DNA from: Marmoricola sp. OAE513
GTDB taxonomy: Bacteria; Actinomycetota; Actinomycetes; Propionibacteriales; Nocardioidaceae
Direction: 5' to 3'
NCBI RefSeq assembly: GCF_040546585.1
Contig: NZ_JBEPOC010000001.1
Coordinates: 2,108,001 to 2,172,000 of the forward strand
DNA: 64,000 nt
Shown piece by piece: positions 9,927 through 17,860 of the stretch; within the stretch, counting starts at the first letter, position 1, and the number at the start of each line of letters is the position of its first letter. Position numbers and translations under genes: made by a program. The notes beneath the pieces were generated by a model. It was given only the letters and a program-made list of their open reading frames with translations. It was not told where the DNA came from and searched no databases.

Positions 9927-10652
9927 TCAGCCGGCAGGGGTGCCCTTCCACTCCGCCGTGCCGGTGAAGGTCGCTGCCGCGTCCTTGCTGTTGAACGACG
10001 GCAGGAACGTCCCGGTGACCTCGTCGCAGTCGGCCGAGACGATCTTCATGGTCTCGGAGTCCTCGCCCGACTCGTTGACCGGAGCGCTGTACTTCTGCGG
10101 CTTGGTCACCTCCACGGTGCCGTCGACCTTCCAGGACGCCCGCAGCACCGGCTTGGTGGCCGGGCCCTTCACGCTGCCCCGCACGTTCCCGGTCAGCTTG
10201 ATGCTCGCCGCGGCCCGACCGGTGTCGGCGTGGCCCTCCGACTTCCAGGTCAGCGTCCAGGTCCCGTCGGTGACCCTCCCGCGAGCGACGACGACGCGGA
10301 GCGTGCCGGCACCCTTCGAGTCCGCGAAACCGGACGTGCCGCTGGATCCGCCACCGGATCCGCGCACGTCCATGGTGAGCGGGCCCTCCCAGGTGCCGTC
10401 CGGGATCCCCTGTATCGCGCTGCAGTCCCTGCCGACCGATGTCGTCGGCTCGCCGCTGGTGCTCGCGCCTGCGCTCGGGTCGGCGTCTGCGGAGGCGGCC
10501 GGGCCGGTCGGCGTACCGGGAGGCTGGCTGCTCGCCGACGCCCCCGTGGCCCGGGTGGAGGACGCTGGCCCTTGGTCGTCGCCGCCGCAGCCGCCGAGGA
10601 CCAGGACTGCAGCGGAGAGGGCGGCGACGGACGTACGGCGCACCACGGACAT
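9927..10652 (-). CDS. Lipoprotein of unknown function
   Basis: The protein has 241 residues from ATG 10652, which has GGGAGG eight bases upstream. The reading frame extends 12 codons further but without a better start. The signal peptide ends in a lipobox, LVLGGC. A Ser/Thr/Ala-rich spacer leads to a beta-rich domain with a single Cys near DCSAIQG and a later Cys in SADCDEVTG, a pair that could form a disulfide. The pattern VTDGTWTLTWKSEGH...GNVRGSVKG reads as beta-strands. I do not recognise the family. Confidence 0.6.
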   Translation of the reverse strand: MSVVRRTSVAALSAAVLVLGGCGGDDQGPASSTRATGASASSQPPGTPTGPAASADADPSAGASTSGEPTTSVGRDCSAIQGIPDGTWEGPLTMDVRGSGGGSSGTSGFADSKGAGTLRVVVARGRVTDGTWTLTWKSEGHADTGRAAASIKLTGNVRGSVKGPATKPVLRASWKVDGTVEVTKPQKYSAPVNESGEDSETMKIVSADCDEVTGTFLPSFNSKDAAATFTGTAEWKGTPAG

Positions 10653-10827
10653 GGCGAGAGCCTCCCGTCGGGAGCGGGCTCCCGTCAACGCCGTCGCGGG
10701 TGCCTAAGTACGTCCTCGGGCCGCCTGAACCGGAAATAAGGCACCTGCCCGATGTCCCGCCCTACCTCAGAGGACGAACCTCAAGACATCGAATCGGGCG
10801 CCGTGCCCGCGGACAAGGAGAAACATC

Positions 10828-10977
10828 ATGTTCAACCAGGACCTGTACCGGGCCGAGACCAACTACCGCCGCGAGGTGCTGCGCCGCGACTGGCGTCCCC
10901 TGCGTGGCCGGCGTGCCGCCCGCTCGGAGACCCGCAACCAGATCGACACCCAGGACCGACCGGGCCTTGCGTCCTGA
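10828..10977 (+). CDS. Small basic protein with a strong ribosome binding site
   Basis: A 49-codon frame starts MFNQDLYRAETNYRREVLRR and ends DRPGLAS. AAGGAG stands seven bases before its ATG, one of the best Shine-Dalgarno sequences in the window. The product is rich in Arg and Glu and probably helical, without a signal peptide or membrane segment. It lies between a divergent lipoprotein gene and the large LuxR-type regulator 121 bp downstream, on the regulator's strand. I infer a translated small protein of unknown role; it is not assigned to a family. Confidence 0.5.
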   Translation: MFNQDLYRAETNYRREVLRRDWRPLRGRRAARSETRNQIDTQDRPGLAS

Positions 10978-11098
10978 CGGGGCGGGGTTTCGCCTGGCAT
11001 CACCGCGGGGCTGCTCCTCGTTGGTGCCTGTCGAGACCCTGTCCTTTCCGGACGCCGTCCGCGATAACGGGGCGACGCTGTCGGTCGCACCCGTCATC

Positions 11099-14051
11099 AT
11101 GGGTGGCGTGCCTCTCCCTGAGTACGCCGACGACGTCCCGGCGCTGATCGGTCGCGAGACCGAGCTGGACGAGCTCGCCTCCGTCCTCGGCGTCGGGCGT
11201 TCCGCTGCGGTCCACCGCGCGGTGCTGCTGTCCGGGGACGCGGGCGTCGGCAAGACCAGGATCCTCACCGAGCTGCGCGACGTCGCGTTCTCCGAGGGTT
11301 GGCAGGTGGTCGCCGGGCACTGCCTCGACTTCGGCGACAGCGCGCTGCCCTACCTGCCGTTCTCCGAGGTGATGGGCCGGCTCGCGACCCAGGTCCCCGA
11401 CCTGCTCGAGGAGGCCGCCGGCGAGCGCCCGGTGCTGCGGGCCCTCCAGCCCGGACGTCGGACGATGCAGGGCTCGGAGCAGGACGCCTCGGCGTCGGTC
11501 GGACGGGGTGACCTGTTCGACGCGGTGCACGGACTGCTCGACCGGGTCGCGTCCTCCGCCCCGCTGCTGCTGGTGCTCGAGGACGTCCACTGGGCCGACA
11601 CCTCCACCCGCGACCTGATCCGCTTCCTGTTCTCCCGCCCGTTCGAGAACCCGGTCGCGATCGTCGCGTCGTACCGGGCCGACGACCTGCACCGACGGCA
11701 CCCGCTGCGCAGCGCCGCTGCCGAGTGGGGCCGGATGCCCGGGGTCGGCCGGATGCAGCTCGAGCCGCTCGGTCCCGGCGACGTGCGGACGCTGGTCAAG
11801 CAGCTGCACCCCGAACCGCTGCGCGAGGCGGACGTCGCCAGCATCGTGGCGCGCGCCGAGGGCAATGCGTTCTTCGTCGAGGAGCTCGTCGGCGCGACCT
11901 CCATGTCGGGCAGCTCGGTGCCCGAGGACCTGGCCGACCTGCTGCTGGTCCGTCTGGACCGTCTCAGCGAGGTGGCGCACCAGGTGGTGCGGGCCGCGTC
12001 CGTCTCCGGCCGTCGGGTCTCCCACGCGCTGCTCGCCGAGGTGGCCGGAGTGTCCGCCTCCGACCTCGAGACCTCGCTGCGCGAGGCCGTCGAGCTCAAC
12101 ATCCTGGTGCCCACCAGCAACGACTTCTACCGCTTCCGGCACGCGCTGCTCGCCGAGGCCGTGTACGGCGACCTGCTGCCGGGCGAGCGGGTCCGGATGC
12201 ACGCCGCGTACGTCGAGGCACTGGCCTCGGGACGTCCGGTCCAGCGGCACGGCTGCCGAGCTCGCCCGGCACGCCCGCGCGGCCCACGACCTGGCGACCG
12301 CGGTCGGCGCCAGCATCCGGGCCGGCGACGAGGCGATGTCCGTGGGCGGTCCCGACGAGGCCGCCGACCACTTCCAGACCGCGCTGGAGCTGCTGGCCGA
12401 CCCGGCCTCGCGCACCGAGGTCGTGGTCGACCTCGGGTACCTCGGGCACCGCGTGTCGGACGCCCTGATCGCGTCGGGCCGCCCGGGCCGCGCGTTCTCC
12501 GTCGTGCGCGAGGTGCTCGAGGGCCTCGCCGACGACTGGCCCTCGGAGCAGCGCGGTCGCCTCCTGGTCGCGATGGCGACCGCGGTGATGGTCGACGAGA
12601 CCAAGCTGAACCCGCTCGAGTTCACCGAGCAGGCGTTGAGCCTGGTGCCCGACGAACCGTCCAGGCTGCGGGCCACGGTCCTCGCCGCGCACGCCCGGGC
12701 GCACGCCTTCAACGACAACACCGAGCAGGCCCGCGAGGTCGGTGCCGAGGCCCTGACGCTGGCCGAGACCCAGGACCTGCCGCGGTTGGCGACCGAGGTG
12801 ATCACCACCCTGGCCGCCCTGGGAGCCCGCGGTTCGGAAGACGTGCGCTCGGGCCTGGAAGAAGCCGTACGCCGCGCCCAGGAGACCGGTGCCGCCAGTG
12901 CCGAGCTGCGCTCGCTGTTCCTGCTCGGGCGGTGGTACCAGGACCGGGGCGCCTTCGCCGAGTCGGTCGAGAAGTTCGACCAGGCCTACGCGGTCGGCCT
13001 CGGGCTGGGACAGCCGTGGGCCCCGTTCGCGTTCGACAGCAGGTTCCTGCACGCCCAGATCGCCGCGATCGTCGGCGACTACGACCTGGCGCTCCGCCTC
13101 GCCGACGTCACCGGCCAGGCGCCCCCCGCCGTTCCGGAGACACTGCTCGCGGCTGTCGGCGTGACGGTGAAGGCGGCCCGGGGTGACCGGTCCGCCGTGG
13201 CGCTGCTGCCGCAGATCGAGGCGCACTGGCGCAAGGACCCGCTGATCGCGATCACCGCCGGCCCGGCGGCCATCGAGTTCCACGCGCTCGACAGCGACGT
13301 CGACGCGATCATCGCCGAGCACGACCGGATCGTGGAGACGGTCACCTCGCTGTGGCGCGAGTTCTTCCACGCCCGCGTCCGGCTCGGGGCGATCACCCTG
13401 GGCGCGCTCGCGTGCTGCATCGTGAACGTCCCGACGGCCGACCGCGAACGGATCGCTGCCGAGGCCGACCGGATCCTCGAGGGCAGCCGGCGCACCCTGA
13501 CCCTGCAGGCCGAGGAAGCGACCCACTGGGGCCCGGAGGGCATCGCCTGGGCAGCGCGGCTGTCGGCCGAGGGTCTGCGGCTGCGCTGGTTGCTCGGCAT
13601 CGACCCGCCGGGCGAGGCCGAGCTGGTCGAGGCGTGGCAGAGAGCCGTCGACCGCTTCGTCGAGCTCGGGCACCGCTCCGAGGTGGCCCGCACGCGGACC
13701 AGGCTGGCCGCCGTCCTCCAGGCCGCGGGCGATGCGTCGCAGGCGCGTGTCGTGGCCGACGCGGCCCGCGAGGATGCCACCGCGCTCGGGCTGGAGCCGC
13801 TGCTGGCCGAGCTGCGCACGCTCGGCACGACTCCGCGGTCCCGGGCCTCGTCGGCCAACGAGGCGCTCACCGCGCGGGAGTCGGAGATCCTCGCCCTGGT
13901 GGCGCTGGGCCGGTCGAACGGCGACATCGGCAAGCAGCTCTTCATCGCCACCAAGACGGTGAGCGTGCACGTCTCCAACATCCTCGGCAAGCTCGGCGCC
14001 AGTACCCGCACCGAGGCTGCTGCGATCGCGCAGCGCAAGGGCCTGCTCTGA
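11099..14051 (+). CDS. Large ATPase LuxR-family transcriptional regulator, frameshifted as written
   Basis: The product reads as a LAL-type regulator of about 980 residues. The N-terminal ATPase has Walker A GDAGVGKT and Walker B LLLVLEDVHWAD. A long helical TPR-like middle follows. The C-terminal LuxR helix-turn-helix runs from LTARESEILALVALG through TKTVSVHVSNILGKL. The start at ATG 11099 precedes the conserved PALIGRETELDEL segment. Near 12230-12246 the frame breaks: the first frame reads ...YVEALASGRP and coding continues one base later as SGTAAELARHARAAHD. One extra base in the GC-rich stretch would explain it. This is either a sequencing error or a recent inactivation; no other lesion is visible. 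The regulatory target is unknown. Confidence 0.75.
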
Positions 14052-14057
14052 AGCTCC

Positions 14058-14089
14058 TACCTGGGTAGGTACTCCCGACCGGTCGGTCG
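14058..14089. promoter_or_regulatory. Two inverted repeats in the cytochrome P450 promoter
   Basis: TACCTGGGTAGGTA (14058-14071) has perfect 5-bp arms. CGACCGGTCGGTCG (14076-14089) also has perfect 5-bp arms around GGTC and resembles TetR-family operators of the ACCGACCGGTCGGT kind. Both lie within 65 bp of the P450 start at 14123. The first could also belong to the 3' end of the preceding regulator gene. Confidence 0.5.
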
Positions 14090-14122
14090 ACCTAGCATGG
14101 GCGGACCGAAGGGAACCGTGAC

Positions 14123-15517
14123 ATGACGATCCAGATCGACCCCCGCACCGAGGCACGCTTCGAGAAGATGCGCCCGCTCGGTCCGAGCCCCTCCGCCAAG
14201 GTCACCGGTGAGGACGTGCCTCCGGGCCCTCGCTACCCGGGCCTGCTGCAGAGCGTCATGCTGATGCGGTACCGGCACACCTGGCTGCCGCGGCTGCACC
14301 GCAGGTACGGCGACGTGTTCTCGATCAAGATCCTGCCCGAGGGTCGCTGGATGGTCTTCTTCCACCGTCCCGAGCACGTGCGGGAGATCTTCGCGGGGGA
14401 CCCGGAGGTCTTCCACGCCGGCAAGGGCAACGCCATCCTCGGGCCGGTGATGGGGGAGCACTCGCTGCTGCTCCAGGACTCCTCGCAGCACAAGCGCGCC
14501 CGCAAGCTGCTGATGCCCGCTTTCAACGGGGCCGCACTGCGCGGTTACGAGTCGATGATCGACGGGCTCGCGAAGACCGAGGTCGGTACGTGGACCGAGG
14601 GGACGGCGTTCGAGTCCTTGGAACGGATGAACGCGCTGACCCTCGAAGTCATCCTGCAGGTCGTCTTCGGCGTGACCGACGAGGCCCGGCTCGCCGAGAT
14701 GCGGCCGCTGGTGAACAGGACGGTCAACGTCAGCCCGGCGGTCTTCCTGGGCTGGGGCTTCCCCCGGCTTCAGCGACTCCCGATGATGCGCCGTGCCTTC
14801 GAGAACCAGGCGGCCCTCGACCTGGTGATCTACGCCGAGATCGCGGAGCGCCGTGCAGCCAGCGATCTCGAGCACCGCACCGACGTGCTGTCGAGGCTCC
14901 TCCTGGTCCGCGACGAGGACAACCCCACCGACTCCGGCCTGACGGACGAGGAGCTGCGCGACCAGCTGGTCACCCTGCTCCTCGCCGGCCACGAGACCAC
15001 CGCAACCGCCCTGGCGTGGGCACTGCACGAGATCGGCAAGGACCCTGTCCAGGAGCGCAGGGCACGGGACGCCGCCACGGCGGGGGACAACGACTACCTC
15101 GAGGCGGTGCTCAAGGAGGCCATGCGGCTGCACCCGGTGATCCCGATGGTGGTCCGCCACCTCATGGAACCCGCCACGATCGGTGGTGTCGACCTGCCCG
15201 CCGGGGCGAACGTCGCGGCCTCGATCATCCTGGCCCACGAGTCCGAGGCGAACCACCCCGACCACCTGACCTTCCGACCTGAGCGGTTCCTCGAGGGCGA
15301 GGTGGCGACGAACACCTGGATCCCGTTCGGAGGGGGCGTCCGCCGGTGCATCGGCGCAGGTTTCTCGCTGATGGAGGGCGTCGCGGTCCTGCGCGAGGTG
15401 CTCTCGACGTACGACGTCACGCTGCCACCGGGGACGAAGGAAGAGGCGAAGGTCCGCAACATCACCTCGGTCCCGAAGCACGGCGCGAAGATCATCGTGA
15501 AGAAGCGCACCGCGTAG
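14123..15517 (+). CDS. Cytochrome P450
   Basis: This is a 464-residue haem monooxygenase. Its I-helix oxygen-binding motif is AGHETT near residue 288, its K-helix motif is KEAMR near 331, and its haem loop is FGGGVRRCIGAG with ligand Cys409. The family's usual PERF sequence is present (FRPERFLEG). The length and N terminus (no membrane anchor) suit a soluble bacterial enzyme. The sequence style resembles the CYP102/CYP110-like bacterial branch related to fatty-acid and terpenoid hydroxylases rather than CYP105. No ferredoxin or ferredoxin reductase is adjacent, so electrons must come from elsewhere. The promoter carries two inverted repeats and probably responds to a repressor. The substrate is not predictable from this. 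Confidence 0.9.
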   Translation: MTIQIDPRTEARFEKMRPLGPSPSAKVTGEDVPPGPRYPGLLQSVMLMRYRHTWLPRLHRRYGDVFSIKILPEGRWMVFFHRPEHVREIFAGDPEVFHAGKGNAILGPVMGEHSLLLQDSSQHKRARKLLMPAFNGAALRGYESMIDGLAKTEVGTWTEGTAFESLERMNALTLEVILQVVFGVTDEARLAEMRPLVNRTVNVSPAVFLGWGFPRLQRLPMMRRAFENQAALDLVIYAEIAERRAASDLEHRTDVLSRLLLVRDEDNPTDSGLTDEELRDQLVTLLLAGHETTATALAWALHEIGKDPVQERRARDAATAGDNDYLEAVLKEAMRLHPVIPMVVRHLMEPATIGGVDLPAGANVAASIILAHESEANHPDHLTFRPERFLEGEVATNTWIPFGGGVRRCIGAGFSLMEGVAVLREVLSTYDVTLPPGTKEEAKVRNITSVPKHGAKIIVKKRTA

Positions 15518-15528
15518 GTACTAGTACC
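15517..15528. promoter_or_regulatory. Perfect 12-bp palindrome just after the P450 stop
   Basis: GGTACTAGTACC is self-complementary and begins at the last base of the P450 stop codon, 74 bp before the DUF2231 gene. It may be an operator for the downstream gene. It is too short and lacks the T-run expected of a terminator. Confidence 0.3.
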
Positions 15529-15601
15529 GAAGGATGATCGATCCTCGCGGTCGGAGGGAGTAGTTTCGGGTTCAACCGGACTGCACCCTCCAGGAGGACC
15601 G

Positions 15602-16072
15602 ATGCTCGACACGTTCCAGGGCCTCCCGGTCCACGCGCTCATCATCCACGCGACCGTGGTCGTGCTGCCGCTCGCGGCACTGACCGTTGCCCTGGCCTCG
15701 GTCCTCCCGCGCTTCCGCGCCTGGTTCGGACCCGGTCCGGTCATTCTCGCGGTCCTCGCCGTGGTCCTGGTCCCGCTCACCACCGCGTCGGGCGATGAGC
15801 TCAAGGACAAGGTCGACCCTGGTCCGACGTGCAAGGGGCTCCACGACGCCATCGAGAACCACGAGCATCTCGCCGACTGGTTGATCTGGCTGGTGATCCC
15901 CCTCGCGGTGCTGGCGATCGTGGGTTACTTCCTGCACCGCAAGGGAGACGTGAGCAAGCCGCTCGTGGCTGCCCTCGCCATCCTCTCCGTGCTGTCCGCG
16001 GGGACCGTCCTGGTCCAGACGGCCCGGGTGGGCCACGCGGGCGCGGAGGCGACGTGGAAGGCGCAGTGCTGA
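15602..16072 (+). CDS. DUF2231 family membrane protein
   Basis: The 156-residue protein has four predicted membrane helices. It begins with the family signature GLPVHALIIHATVV, and conserved histidines recur near the middle (ENHEHLADW) and end (GHAGA). AGGAGG stands five bases before the start. DUF2231 proteins are small inner-membrane proteins whose conserved His residues suggest haem or metal binding, but the function is not established. The SCO4848-like gene follows 19 bp later on the same strand. Confidence 0.8.
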   Translation: MLDTFQGLPVHALIIHATVVVLPLAALTVALASVLPRFRAWFGPGPVILAVLAVVLVPLTTASGDELKDKVDPGPTCKGLHDAIENHEHLADWLIWLVIPLAVLAIVGYFLHRKGDVSKPLVAALAILSVLSAGTVLVQTARVGHAGAEATWKAQC

Positions 16073-16091
16073 CCGCCGTACGCTTGCCAGC

Positions 16092-16310
16092 GTGAAGTTC
16101 GAACGCAAGCACGCCCTGGTCCTGCTCGCCGTCGCCGTCTGGAACGTGCTGACCTACACGCGGTTCATCAAGGCCCTCATCGACTCCGACAACGAGAAGA
16201 CCGGCTACTACGTCGCGCACTCGATCCTCATCGTCGTGAACTTCGTGATCGCCGCTGTCCTCGGTCGCTGGGGCTGGCAGGCGCTCAGGGCCAGCAGGTC
16301 CGCGGACTGA
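16092..16310 (+). CDS. SCO4848 family small membrane protein
   Basis: This 72-residue protein has two hydrophobic helices (residues about 7-24 and 44-62) and a basic C terminus. The pattern of a first helix ending VWNVLTYTRFIKALI and a second starting YYVAHSILIVVNFV matches the small actinobacterial membrane proteins named after Streptomyces SCO4848. The function is unknown. It follows the DUF2231 gene closely and precedes the acyltransferase by 31 bp. Confidence 0.7.
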   Translation: MKFERKHALVLLAVAVWNVLTYTRFIKALIDSDNEKTGYYVAHSILIVVNFVIAAVLGRWGWQALRASRSAD

Positions 16311-16341
16311 CGCGGGGGCTGTCCTCTGACAGGATCAGCCC

Positions 16342-17067
16342 ATGCCCCGCACCCACGAGGAAGCGCACCAGATCGCCCGCGAGAAGGGCAGCAACCCGGT
16401 CGCCTACTTCATCGTCCGCCTGATCCTGGTCCCGGTCCTCCGGATCTTCTTCGGCCTGCAGGCCAAGGGCGTCGAGAACATCCCGAAGACCGGCCCGGTC
16501 GTGATCGCCCCGAACCACAAGAGCTTCTGGGACTCGTTCTTCCTCGCCGCCGTGGTCAAGCGCCGGCTCCACTTCATGGGCAAGGCCGAGCTGTTCACGG
16601 GCTGGAAAGGCCGCCTCTTCCTGGCGCTGGGGGCGTTCCCGGTGCTGCGCGGTGCCTCGGACCAGGAAGCCCTGGAGACCTCGCGCGAGATTCTGCGCCG
16701 CGGCGACGTCTTGGCGCTGTTTCCCGAGGGCACCCGGGTCTCGGACCCGGAAAAGCTCGGCAACCCCAAGCGCGGCGCGACCCGCCTGGCGATCGAGACC
16801 GGTGCGGTGATCATCCCGACCGCGATGACCGGCACCGAGAAGCGGAAGTGGCCCCTGCCCCGCAAGGTGCGGATCGTGTTCGGCGAACCGATCCCGGTGA
16901 CCGACCTGCAGGCGACCCCGGAGCACGCCGGGATGCTGCTGGACCAGACGGTCTGGCCGACGGTGTCGGAGGAGTACAAGAACCTGCGCAACACCCCCGG
17001 CCTGATCGCTGGTGGTCTGGCCGCCGCGGGTATCGGCTACGCCCTCTACCGACGACGCAAGCACTGA
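16342..17067 (+). CDS. 1-acyl-sn-glycerol-3-phosphate acyltransferase family protein
   Basis: This 241-residue PlsC-type enzyme transfers an acyl group to a glycerophosphate acceptor in phospholipid synthesis. The catalytic HX4D motif is His59 to Asp64 in NHKSFWD. The FPEGTR substrate-binding motif is near residue 127, and a membrane-associated helix near the N terminus holds the domain at the inner leaflet. The last 20 residues (GLAAAGIGYALYRRRKH) form a C-terminal membrane tail with basic residues. Its stop overlaps the next start in a TGATG arrangement, so the two are translationally coupled. Confidence 0.85.
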   Translation: MPRTHEEAHQIAREKGSNPVAYFIVRLILVPVLRIFFGLQAKGVENIPKTGPVVIAPNHKSFWDSFFLAAVVKRRLHFMGKAELFTGWKGRLFLALGAFPVLRGASDQEALETSREILRRGDVLALFPEGTRVSDPEKLGNPKRGATRLAIETGAVIIPTAMTGTEKRKWPLPRKVRIVFGEPIPVTDLQATPEHAGMLLDQTVWPTVSEEYKNLRNTPGLIAGGLAAAGIGYALYRRRKH

Positions 17068-17654
17068 TGCTGCTCCCGCCCAAGGTCGCTCAGGGCGTCG
17101 CCGACGGCACCCTCACGCTGGCGTTCCGCCGCTGGAGGAAGCAGGCCGTGAAGCCGGGCCACTCGTTCAAGACCTCGGCGGGGGTGATCCGGGTGGTCGC
17201 CGTCCGGGCGATCCGCCCCGAGAAGATCACCCGGATCGACGCCGCCCGCGCGGGACACCCCGACCCGGACGCCGTGCGCAGGCGGCTGGCAGGTGACGAG
17301 ACGTGGACGACGTACCGGATCGAGCTCGAGTACGCCGGCCCGGACCCGCGGATCGCGCTCCGGGAGAACGCGGAGCTCTCCGACGAGGACGTCGCCGCCA
17401 TCGACGCACGGTTGGGGCGTCTGGACAAGGCGTCCGGCTTCGGCACCTGGACGATGCGCACGCTCGAGCTGATCGCGCAGAACCCGCAGCGCCGCGCCCC
17501 GGACCTCGCGGAGATCGAGGGTCGGGAGACCGCGCCGTTCAAGATCGACGTGCGCAAGCTCAAGGGCATGGGCCTCACCATCAGCCACCCGGTCGGCTAC
17601 GAGCTCTCCCCGCGCGGCCTCGCCTACCTGGCCCGGACCTCGCGGCGCTCCTGA
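17067..17654 (+). CDS. ASCH domain protein
   Basis: The protein has 195 residues from ATG 17067, whose A is the last base of the acyltransferase stop. The first 100 residues (LTLAFRRWRKQAVKPGHSFKT...GVIRVVAVRAI) have the strand pattern of ASCH domains, PUA-like beta-barrels thought to bind RNA or modified nucleotides. The C-terminal half looks like a small winged-helix-like region (TMRTLELIAQNPQRRAPDLAE). The coupling to a lipid enzyme may be only positional. Two hairpins follow the gene. Confidence 0.7.
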   Translation: MLLPPKVAQGVADGTLTLAFRRWRKQAVKPGHSFKTSAGVIRVVAVRAIRPEKITRIDAARAGHPDPDAVRRRLAGDETWTTYRIELEYAGPDPRIALRENAELSDEDVAAIDARLGRLDKASGFGTWTMRTLELIAQNPQRRAPDLAEIEGRETAPFKIDVRKLKGMGLTISHPVGYELSPRGLAYLARTSRRS

Positions 17655-17690
17655 TCCCTCGGGATCTTCCGCGGTGTGGCCAGGGCCACA
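17653..17690 (+). terminator. Two hairpins after the ASCH gene
   Basis: GATCCC-TC-GGGATC (17653-17666) overlaps the stop codon. TGTGGCC-AG-GGCCACA (17675-17690) is a perfect 7-bp stem with a two-base loop. A CTTTTCTT run follows only 13 bases later, so termination here is likely but not textbook. Confidence 0.5.
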
Positions 17691-17860
17691 GCCGGACGTG
17701 AACTTTTCTTCCCACGTCCCGTAATCGGAGCACCCTGCTTCCGGTCTTTCTGCGCGAGAGCCCGGCAAAGGGTGACTCGTGGCGTGCCATCCGGGGTTGG
17801 TGCGTGCCCGAGGCACCTCGACGCGCCGGGCCCCCCAAGGCCCGAAGGAAGTCACGAGAA
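17691..17860 (+). other. Possible structured 5' leader of the giant surface protein gene
   Basis: This 170-bp gap has no gene. It contains GGACGTG...CACGTCC (17694-17719) around a T-rich loop, TGGCGTGCCA (17780-17789) and GGTGC...GCACC (17799-17817). GCCCGGC (17760-17766) can pair with GCCGGGC (17825-17831) and would enclose the last two hairpins. AAGGA precedes the ATG at 17861 by 11 bases. I compared it by eye with c-di-GMP, c-di-AMP, SAM and ZTP riboswitch cores and found no convincing match. Confidence 0.3.

Noticed and set aside
17691-17860. Cyclic di-GMP or other known riboswitch before the giant gene
   Set aside because: GGCAAA and GGGTGACTC recall fragments of known cores, but the second conserved half of each motif is missing.
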